This document shows, piece by piece, positions 44,731 to 49,891 of a stretch of 49,891 nt of DNA (position 1 is the first letter of the stretch; each line of letters starts with the position of its first letter). Source of the stretch: an uncultured Rubritalea sp. (GTDB taxonomy: Bacteria; Verrucomicrobiota; Verrucomicrobiia; Verrucomicrobiales; Akkermansiaceae); the NCBI GenBank assembly GCA_937132085.1, contig CAKZNV010000203.1, positions 1-49,891 on the forward strand, in the 5' to 3' direction. Made by a program: the position numbers and the translations under genes. The notes below the pieces were generated by a model. That model was not told where the DNA came from. It saw only the letters and a list, made by a program, of their open reading frames with translations, and made no database searches.

Positions 44731-44945
44731 ACGAAGATAACGACAAGCCTAAGATTACGGAAAAAGATCTCACAAATCTAGTGAGAGGTTTTGGTATGCC
44801 TTCTGGTAAAGAACTTGAAAAGAAAGTTGAACAGTCCATTGAGAACGAAAAAGATCAGTCCCAAGAAATGGAGAATGATCCTACAGGATTAAAACAACTA
44901 TATAGAGAACAGGAACAAAATAGAAATCAGGACAGAAAGCGGTAA
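44727..44945 (+). CDS. Small charged protein coupled to the sigma factor
   Basis: The 72-residue protein is very rich in acidic, basic and polar residues, with no hydrophobic helix. It starts at ATG overlapping the sigma-factor stop (ATGA), so the two are coupled in translation. It could be a soluble regulator of the sigma factor, but I recognise no family. It ends in TAA. Confidence 0.55.
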   Translation: MNEDNDKPKITEKDLTNLVRGFGMPSGKELEKKVEQSIENEKDQSQEMENDPTGLKQLYREQEQNRNQDRKR

Positions 44946-45014
44946 GCTAGTCGATTAAATTTACCTTATTTCGCAAAGTTCGTAAAATATGGAAAATTAT
45001 TAAGCAATTATACA

Positions 45015-45281
45015 ATGACCTATTCGATAGCACAGCTTGGAAAGCTCTCTGAAGAAATCATCCTTGAAGCTCAAAAGAAGCCAGTTCGCATCGCCAAGAA
45101 CGGTAAAGATTGTGCAGCTATCATCTCTATTCCTGACCTTGATTTACTAGAGGAAACTAAGAAATCATACAAACTTCGATCTGCCGTGCAAGCTGGGTTT
45201 TCTCAGATTGCAGAAGGAAATTATAGCACTAAATCAATGGATGAAATTTTTGAGGAAGCAAAAAGAAAGATAAAAGAGTAG
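45015..45281 (+). CDS. Phd/YefM-like antitoxin
   Basis: This 88-residue protein has the Phd/YefM N-terminal pattern: MTYSIAQLGKLSEEIILEAQ followed by KPVRIAKNGKDCAAIISIPD, the DNA-binding part, and a flexible charged C-terminus that would wrap a toxin. No toxin gene follows; the next 400 bases hold iterons. It may help plasmid maintenance as an orphan or act with a distant toxin. The stop is TAG, compatible with either genetic code. Confidence 0.7.
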   Translation: MTYSIAQLGKLSEEIILEAQKKPVRIAKNGKDCAAIISIPDLDLLEETKKSYKLRSAVQAGFSQIAEGNYSTKSMDEIFEEAKRKIKE

Positions 45282-45664
45282 CTTTCCCTAAATACCTGAA
45301 CAGGCATGATTACCTTTGTGCCCCTCTCTTTCCCCCTTTCGACATCTATAAGAATAACTATAACCATTATAGCTTTCCAACTTCCGCAGCTACATGCTGA
45401 AATCTCACGCCTATGGTGACCTTTTACAGTAGCAAAAGTGACCTTCTACAGTTTCTATAAGTGACCCTTTACAGTAACTCCTACCTGAAAAGTGACCCTT
45501 TGCAGTATGAAACCCAACTTTCAATTTTCGAACCCCTGAGGCTGTTGCAATTCACCTATCGATTCTGAACTCCACCTTACTGTAAAAGGTCACCTTTAGC
45601 CCCACCTCCATAAGTGACAAGTGACCTCAACGAAATTTGACACCGTCACCGTTTTGCATACCAT
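45282..45664. other. Non-coding origin region of the replicon
   Basis: No open frame of useful length is present. The stretch holds the iteron array (45416-45507) and one inverted copy (45578-45593), and ends with the palindrome over the rep start. I see no perfect DnaA box. A TAACCATTAT motif at 45361 resembles a motif upstream of two later genes. Confidence 0.7.
45416..45593 (+). repeat. Iteron array of a Rep_3-type plasmid origin
   Basis: Four direct copies of GTGACCYTTTACAGTA occur at 45416-45431, 45438-45453 (GTGACCTTCTACAGTT), 45461-45476 and 45492-45507 (GTGACCCTTTGCAGTA). Start-to-start spacing is 22, 23 and 31 bases, about two, two and three helical turns. One inverted copy lies at 45578-45593, and a partial GTGAC pair at 45612-45625. 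This is the classic architecture of an initiator-bound origin just ahead of its rep gene. The inverted copy may serve in autoregulation. Confidence 0.9.
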
Positions 45665-45689
45665 GTTCCATATTCAAAGAATATGGAAC
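45665..45689. promoter_or_regulatory. Perfect inverted repeat spanning the rep start codon
   Basis: Two perfect 11-base arms, GTTCCATATTC (45665-45675) and GAATATGGAAC (45679-45689), flank AAA. The ATG of rep (45683-45685) is inside the right arm. It could be an operator for Rep autoregulation or a hairpin that hides the start codon. Confidence 0.7.
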
Positions 45690-46993
45690 TAACAAACACC
45701 ACATTACCCACTGACGAAAGGTTCCTCAAAAAGCATATTGAGGTCGTTCACACGCATTGAACTCTTTGACTTTTAGACAAAAGAATTTGGAATGAGTTAC
45801 TCCTTCATGCTTATCCCAGCCTTCTCACTCATTCTCGATTTGACATCAAATATTCCGTGCTTTTGGAACGTCTTCGCTACGACTCATGAGACAGGCAACT
45901 GATCAAAGACTCGCTAAAAAAACTCGCACGCACGCAAATTGAATTCATCGATAGTGACGCTGACGGGAAGGAGCTTTCTTGGCAAGTGATGAACCATATA
46001 TCTGCCCCTAAAATCCGCTGGGGTGCCGACTCCTTCTCATATGGCTATGACCACGGACTCCCAGAGTTACTCTACGACCCTAAGACCTATGCACTCATCA
46101 ACCAAGCTAGTGAAGAACGCTTCAATAGCAAATACACCCTAAACCTCTACGAAAACGCCGTGCGGTATAAGGCTCGCCCTGGTTATCCATGACTCACACC
46201 TCAGTGGTCTCTTGAAATATTTCATAAATTTATGGGAACGGAAAGTGTTGAACTGTATGAACGTTACGCCGAACTTAATCGTCGAGTCATTAAGCCGTCC
46301 GTTAAAGAAATCAATGATAAATCAGATATCCACCTTACTTTTCTCCCTATCAAAATGGGAAGAAAGATAGTCGGTGTGCAATTCAAAGTCGTAGAAAACC
46401 CCAAGAACGATCAACTCAAGATTCCTTGAACTGAGGAAAAGAAAACCACTGCTGAAATCCTCAAAAAATCCATCGTTCAAAAATGTATCAAGCTTGGTGC
46501 AGGTGAAGGACTGGCTTGCCTCTGGTATAAGCAATACGGAGAAGCCTACCTCACTGAAAAAATCATTTTCACAGAAAAAACAATCAAATCCTGATCTATT
46601 AAAAAGACTCCCTGAGCGTGTCTCACGTGGGCGGTGGAAAAAGACATCAAAGACAAAAACCCCGTCTTGGAAGCATGAAAAAAACGACGGGAAATTCAGG
46701 CCGAAAAACAGAAGGTCGAAAAGCTAGAGCACGAACAAAGCCGTCTAAAGTCGGAGAAGGATCGAAATGCTCGCCTCAAATCCAAGGAACTCGTGAATCA
46801 ATACCTTATTGAACGCACAGAAGCTAAACAGCAAGAGCTTCGAGCTGAATTTCAGGAACTCTACCAAGACTTCATTGAGCAATCCATTTTCAAACCAGAA
46901 GAAGTATTTCATTGCTGGGTTGCAGAGTCAGCACAACTTGGAAATCCCTATCCTATGATCAGAGGAGCCCGTATTAAGCATATAGCTGCGTAG
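45683..46993 (+). CDS. rep: Rep_3-family plasmid replication initiator, with eight in-frame TGA codons
   Basis: In one continuous frame of 437 codons from ATG to TAG there are eight TGA codons (residues 26, 29, 69, 170, 249, 304, 311, 332) and no TAA or TAG. The protein is otherwise a complete initiator: LLDKRIWNELLLHAYPSL near 30-47, ELLYDPKTYALINQ, SKYTLNLYENAVRY at 149-162, RVIKPSVKEINDKSDI, and a charged coiled-coil tail from about 335. Remembered Rep_3 proteins have glycine or small polar residues at several TGA positions (SG-T-x-S-LL at 26/29, the G before TP at 170, the G of P-G-A/Y-L at 311), favouring TGA as glycine. It follows an iteron array and should bind it. A standard-code host would read only 25 residues. 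Confidence 0.85.
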
Positions 46994-47048
46994 TTCAGAC
47001 GGAAAAGCCTCACTTCTCCAATGCTTTTTGATAGTCAAATGAGGACAC

Positions 47049-47123
47049 TTGATCAATAGAAAGTATTGCTATCGATCAAAAAACCATTAAATTGTGATCA
47101 ATAGAAATCACACCTATTGATCA
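47049..47123. promoter_or_regulatory. Two inverted-repeat pairs upstream of the Fic gene
   Basis: The motif TGATCAATAG occurs as two inverted pairs: TTGATCAATAG (47049-47059) with CTATCGATCAA (47069-47079), and TGATCAATAG (47095-47104) with CTATTGATCA (47114-47123). Centres are 45 bases apart. The last arm touches the ATG. The downstream Fic protein has a C-terminal winged-helix region, so autorepression through these sites is plausible. Confidence 0.75.
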
Positions 47124-48208
47124 TGATATGGAACTGGCAAAAATCTGACTGGAGAAAATTCTCCTATGAATCCTCGAAACTTCAACACTTTGAGGATGAT
47201 TTCCTTCGCTATTGCGGGGAGGTAGTCGGAGCACTCAAGCACCTCAATACCGATGAGAAAAACGAGCTACGTGTTACCTTGCTCAGGGACGAAGCCATAC
47301 AAACCTCCAAGATCGAAGGTGAATACCTCGATCGTGATAGCATCCAGTCGTCTATCCGACGTCATTTTGGACTTCAAGTAACCAATGAGAACAAAGCTCT
47401 CAAAGAACAAGGTATCAGTGATCTACTTGTCGATGTTTATCAGAATTTTGAAAAACCACTTTCACATGATCTTCTTCGCCAGTGGCAACGCAAACTCTTT
47501 AGCTCAGCACCTGGATCAGGGGAGTATCGCACGCACGAAGAGCCTATGCAGGTTGTTTCAGGTGCCATCTACGCCCCAACTGTTCACTTTGAGGCTCCAC
47601 CATCGGCTCAAGTTCACGACGAACTCGAAGCGTTCATCCTGTGGTATAACACCGCACATGAAGAAAAATCTATCAGCCCTCTTATTTTAGCTGGAATCTC
47701 TCATCTTTGGTTCGAGTGCATCCATCCTTTTGAGGACGGGAATGGACGTGTAGGCCGTGCTTTAGCTGAGAAGTCCCTCTCCCAATCTCTCGGTCAGCCA
47801 TCGCTTATTTCTCTTTCCTCCGTGATTGAGAAAAAGAAAAGTGCCTACTACGAAGCACTAGAGAAAGCCAACAAAGGCAATGAAATCACTAAATGGCTGG
47901 AGTATTTCCTCCCCACCATGATCGAAGCTCAACAATACAGCCTCAAGAAAATCGACTTCATTATCCAGAAAGGAAAACTTCTCAACCAGCATCAGAAGCA
48001 GCTCAACGAACGTCAGCTCAAAGTTGTGCTCCGTATGTTTAGGGAAGGCGTTGAAGGATTTAAAGGTGGACTCAGTGCAAAAAACTATATGAGTATTACC
48101 CAGATATCCCAGCCTACTGCTACCCGTGATCTTCGTGACCTTGTAGAAAAAGGCGTTTTCAAAAAGACGGGAGAACTCCGCCACACCCGATACTGGTTGA
48201 ATATCTGA
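47123..48208 (+). CDS. Fic family protein (AMPylase-type) with N-terminal DUF4172-like and C-terminal winged-helix regions
   Basis: The protein of about 361 residues starts MIWNWQKSDW, typical of the DUF4172-type N-terminus, and includes the regulatory TSKIEGEYLDRDSI segment with the (S/T)xxxE inhibitory glutamate, the catalytic HPFEDGNGRVGRAL loop (HxFx(D/E)GNGRxxR), and a C-terminal helix-turn-helix (ITQISQPTATRDLRDLVEKG). Fic proteins attach AMP to target hydroxyls. All of its about 20 glycines use GGN and none uses TGA. It ends at TGA 48206; if TGA were read as an amino acid it would end three codons later at TAG 48220. I start it at ATG 47123. Confidence 0.9.
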   Translation: MIWNWQKSDWRKFSYESSKLQHFEDDFLRYCGEVVGALKHLNTDEKNELRVTLLRDEAIQTSKIEGEYLDRDSIQSSIRRHFGLQVTNENKALKEQGISDLLVDVYQNFEKPLSHDLLRQWQRKLFSSAPGSGEYRTHEEPMQVVSGAIYAPTVHFEAPPSAQVHDELEAFILWYNTAHEEKSISPLILAGISHLWFECIHPFEDGNGRVGRALAEKSLSQSLGQPSLISLSSVIEKKKSAYYEALEKANKGNEITKWLEYFLPTMIEAQQYSLKKIDFIIQKGKLLNQHQKQLNERQLKVVLRMFREGVEGFKGGLSAKNYMSITQISQPTATRDLRDLVEKGVFKKTGELRHTRYWLNI

Positions 48209-48220
48209 TCTATCCTCTAG

Positions 48221-48394
48221 GAACCCTCTGTAATGACTGGACAAGGAGGGAGTGCATACTCATTCCACATTATACTGACTCCATCTCAGGGGCAGTTTTT
48301 TAATGCTGAATTTTAGCAACCTAGAACCTCCTTTCAGTCGGTCTCCAAGTTGCCCCTTCGCTTCTCGTCAGTCCATGCTTCATTGAGCATACGC
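48221..48394. other. Gap between Fic and the next small gene
   Basis: No supported gene or clear signal was found. Short frames exist but none has recognisable content. The end of the gap joins the conserved leader motif described separately. Confidence 0.5.
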
Positions 48395-48419
48395 TCTCTT
48401 ATATTCTAACCATTTCATT
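48395..48419 (+). promoter_or_regulatory. Shared leader motif, first copy
   Basis: CTTATATTCTAACCATT lies 6-8 bases ahead of the start at 48420. A near-identical motif, CTTATTCTAACCATT, lies at the same distance before the gene at 48849, and TAACCATTAT occurs at 45361 in the origin region. The function is unknown; a translation or transcription start signal special to this replicon is likely. Confidence 0.5.
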
Positions 48420-48779
48420 ATGGTAAAATCTGTGAGTCGACACCACCTCGACTATGTATCTCGGCACATCAACCAAACCCGACTGGTTTTGGAATGATTG
48501 CAAGTCAACCTCCTCAGCTACGATGATATCATCGGCTGGGATGAAGACACCGAAGTCTTTCAATGGCTCGCCTTCAATCACTTTTACGAGACTGATTATG
48601 AACGTCTCAAAAAAGCTGGAATCCCTTTCCTCGATAGCGAGTTTTGAACATGGGTTGGTATTACCAGCTACGGATCTCACTACGACCTCTACGTCTATCC
48701 TGAGTTGCTAAAAGCACTCTTCGATGTCGATTGTGATCATTACGATCTCGATTCTTTGCGACAAAAAACCTCCGCATAA
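48420..48779 (+). CDS. Small protein of unknown function with two in-frame TGA codons
   Basis: A 120-codon frame from ATG to TAA contains TGA at residues 26 and 76 and no other stop. The continuous protein has coherent segments on both sides: SYDDIIGWDEDTEVFQWLAF, YERLKKAGIPFLDSEF, then after the TGA TWVGITSYGSHYDLYVYPEL. The reading FLDSEF-Gly-TWVG looks natural to me, but I cannot name the family. Read in the standard code it is 25 residues. It shares the leader motif with the next gene and has a hairpin over its stop codon. Confidence 0.72.
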
Positions 48780-48800
48780 TGCAGAGGCTCTCTTATTTTC
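48766..48800 (+). terminator. Possible terminator at the end of the small recoded gene
   Basis: Arms CCTCCGCA and TGCAGAGG (48769-48776 and 48780-48787, one mispair) around TAA are followed by a pyrimidine-rich CTCTTATTTTC run. The stop codon lies in the loop. Confidence 0.45.
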
Positions 48801-48826
48801 AAGCGTCTGAATTCTCAGGTGCTCTT

Positions 48827-48848
48827 TTCTTATTCTAACCATTATTCT
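48827..48848 (+). promoter_or_regulatory. Shared leader motif, second copy
   Basis: TCTTATTCTAACCATT precedes the start at 48849 by about six bases, matching the copy before 48420. Both belong to genes with in-frame TGA codons. Confidence 0.5.
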
Positions 48849-49232
48849 ATGAAATCAACTATTCACACATCACCCGACGGAAACTTCCCTTACGGAGACC
48901 AATCTAACTACCGAAACTTCCTGCTCTGAGAAGAGGTTCTAAAGGGCTTCGCAGAACACGAGGAGGCGAACATGACAGCTTCAAACCCTATGGTGATTGC
49001 TCGCTACTTCCACCCATCCAGTTCTATGACCTGGTATGCAACTGAATACAACGTCGACGAAGAAGTCTTCTACGGCTACGTCACAGGCTTTCACTATCCA
49101 GAGTGGGGTTCATTCTCTCTACGAGAGTTCATTGAGCTTCAGCTCCCATACGGGCTCAAAATAGAGCGTGACCTATGGTTCATGCCTAAGCCGATCAAAC
49201 AGGCTCTCAAAGACGACGGTCAAGAGCTTTAA
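48849..49232 (+). CDS. DUF2958-like protein with one in-frame TGA codon
   Basis: A 128-codon frame from ATG to TAA has a single TGA at residue 27 (between NFLL and EEVLKGF). The C-terminal part matches the DUF2958 pattern found in plasmid and conjugative-element proteins: PMVIARYFHPSSSMTWYATE, VFYGYVTGFHYPEWGSFSL and IERDLWFMPKPI. An ATG at 48972 could give a shorter 86-residue protein without the TGA, but the N-terminal segment reads like genuine coding sequence and the leader motif sits before 48849. Function of the family is not established. Confidence 0.75.
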
Positions 49233-49353
49233 GGCCTACACTTTTGAAGGCATCGTCTCTGGTGCCTTCTCCTGAAGGCAATCTAAGTTTGATTTGATCA
49301 TTGATTCAAGTATCATGCACTCCAATCATAATGTATGATTGAAAAGTAATGGA
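49233..49353. other. Gap with a small hairpin
   Basis: A hairpin GAAGGCA / TGCCTTC (49246-49252 and 49263-49269) follows the DUF2958-like gene, with a third GAAGGCA at 49274. There is no T run, so it is not a standard terminator. No gene is seen. Confidence 0.4.
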
Positions 49354-49400
49354 AAAGAGGAGCTGTATACCTTTAGGCGAGGTTGCTCCTCTTTTTTTGA
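49354..49400. terminator. Terminator between the DUF2958-like gene and the minus-strand gene
   Basis: A perfect ten-base stem AAAGAGGAGC / GCTCCTCTTT (49354-49363 and 49385-49394) is followed on the plus strand by a T run, and on the minus strand by TTTTCC. It can serve both converging transcripts. Confidence 0.85.
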
Positions 49401-49405
49401 TCAAC

Positions 49406-49888
49406 TTACTTCTCAATCTCCGACACATCCCTCTGAATCGTCCTCAGCGACACCGATGGTATAGCCTCCGCTATTTCATGAGCATTCAACCCATTTCCTA
49501 ACATCTCAGAAACGAGCTTCACTCGCTGATCCTTCGATAGGGAAGTAGCGCTTCCTATCTCAGGATTCCAGCTTCGCTTCATCTCGTTTTTCACAGAGTG
49601 CATCAACGCCTCGAAGCTCAAGAAAAGTAAAACTGGTGGTGAGGCTGCTAGAAGCATCGCCAGCCACCTTCCTTCCACATGGCAGATATTGAATAACACG
49701 CTTCCACTAGAGACGAACACCACCAGACCTCGCAACCACAGTGTCGGCTCTTCTCGTAACGATGCTCGCAAGGCTGACATCGAGAACACCACGATCGCAC
49801 CGTCGATCACCAGAGGGAACACCCAGCTCAGTCCAGGTGTCACCACCGCTTGCTCGACGGCTAGCTGTCTCAACGCCTCGAAGGACAA
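49406..49888 (-). CDS. DUF2637-like membrane protein with C-terminal helix-turn-helix (partial)
   Basis: The visible 160 residues run off the right edge, so the true start is missing. Three or four hydrophobic helices include LSWVFPLVIDGAIVVFSMSA and FVSSGSVLFNICHVEG, resembling DUF2637 (SpdD/TraK-like plasmid-transfer membrane proteins of actinobacteria and others). The C-terminus has a helix-turn-helix, LNAHEIAEAIPSVSLRTIQRD. It ends in TAA and contains no in-frame TGA. It appears richer in G+C than the recoded genes beside it. Confidence 0.65.
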   Translation of the reverse strand: MSFEALRQLAVEQAVVTPGLSWVFPLVIDGAIVVFSMSALRASLREEPTLWLRGLVVFVSSGSVLFNICHVEGRWLAMLLAASPPVLLFLSFEALMHSVKNEMKRSWNPEIGSATSLSKDQRVKLVSEMLGNGLNAHEIAEAIPSVSLRTIQRDVSEIEK

Positions 49889-49891
49889 GCT

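Noticed and set aside
45416-45625. A CRISPR array
   Set aside because: The repeats are 16 bases, degenerate, with 6-15 base gaps and one inverted copy. These are iterons, and there are no cas genes.
45986-46429. Separate short genes at 45986-46192 and 46232-46429
   Set aside because: They are in the same frame as the recoded rep and are only its TGA-bounded pieces.
45683-46993. Reading rep as a decayed pseudogene
   Set aside because: Decay would give mixed TAA, TAG and TGA stops and frameshifts. Here all eight stops are TGA, the frame is unbroken for 437 codons, and iterons and operator are intact.
45683-46993. TGA as selenocysteine
   Set aside because: Eight selenocysteines in a DNA-binding initiator is implausible. 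I saw no hairpin immediately after each TGA of the kind bacterial SECIS elements need, and the Rep_3 comparison does not place cysteine there.
46994-47048. A small gene between rep and the Fic operator
   Set aside because: The stretch is too short and has no start with a useful frame.
48454-48711. An 85-codon frame overlapping the small recoded gene
   Set aside because: It is in another frame, rich in serine and threonine with no recognisable pattern, while the recoded frame gives coherent protein sequence with the shared leader motif.
45683-49232. TGA as tryptophan (code 4)
   Set aside because: Not excluded, but less likely. In rep, glycine or small residues are expected at positions 26, 29, 170 and 311, while conserved tryptophans are already TGG. 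Kept as an alternative to be tested.

Overview
The window looks like a chromosomal segment of a Verrucomicrobiota-type bacterium. This is inferred from an exosortase with an EpsI-like partner inside a large exopolysaccharide locus, a GYF_2-domain membrane protein, a small zinc-ribbon protein opening with the NPYQPP-type start common in that phylum and in Planctomycetota, and AT-rich start regions mostly lacking Shine-Dalgarno sequences. Housekeeping genes (prs, rplY/ctc, pth, rpsF, ssb, leuS, argH) use the standard genetic code.

Layout. (1) 1-34.3 kb: one long, almost entirely plus-strand surface-polysaccharide locus. It begins with GDP-fucose synthesis and a WecG/TagA transferase, then a wbpA-wbpB-wbpD-wbpE-like cassette predicted to make UDP-2,3-diacetamido-2,3-dideoxy-glucuronate. 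Next come a flippase, acyl- and sulfotransferases, a second DegT-family enzyme, a FemAB-like protein, a deacetylase-like protein, many glycosyltransferases, two polymerase/ligase-like membrane proteins, UDP-galactopyranose mutase, an asparagine-synthase-like amidotransferase, a nucleotidyltransferase plus CDP-alcohol phosphotransferase pair, the exosortase/EpsI pair, and finally a WbaP/WcaJ-like initiating transferase followed by a terminator. An IS30-family element at about 18.3-19.4 kb is flanked by a truncated glycosyltransferase and the tail of an acyltransferase, so it marks a deletion. (2) 34.3-43.9 kb: housekeeping genes, plus strand to 37.8 kb and minus strand after a strong convergent terminator.

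(3) 43.9-49.9 kb: an accessory element. Its left edge is a 27-bp tRNA 3' end on the minus strand with no tRNA body beside it, as at the distal att site of a tRNA-integrated element. Inside are an ECF sigma factor, a lone Phd/YefM-like antitoxin, an iteron array, a Rep_3-type plasmid initiator, a Fic protein with a paired inverted-repeat operator, a small unknown protein, a DUF2958-like protein and a DUF2637-like membrane protein that runs off the window.

The most unusual observation is that three genes of this element (rep 45683-46993, the unknown 48420-48779, the DUF2958-like 48849-49232) are intact only if TGA is read as an amino acid. Together they hold 11 in-frame TGA codons, no in-frame TAA or TAG, and no frameshift. 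Comparison with the Rep_3 pattern I remember favours glycine, which is translation table 25 of Absconditabacteria (SR1) and Gracilibacteria. Genes to the left of about 45.0 kb use TGA as a stop. Either a recoded replicon sits in a standard-code chromosome, or the contig is chimeric; the sequence alone cannot decide this.
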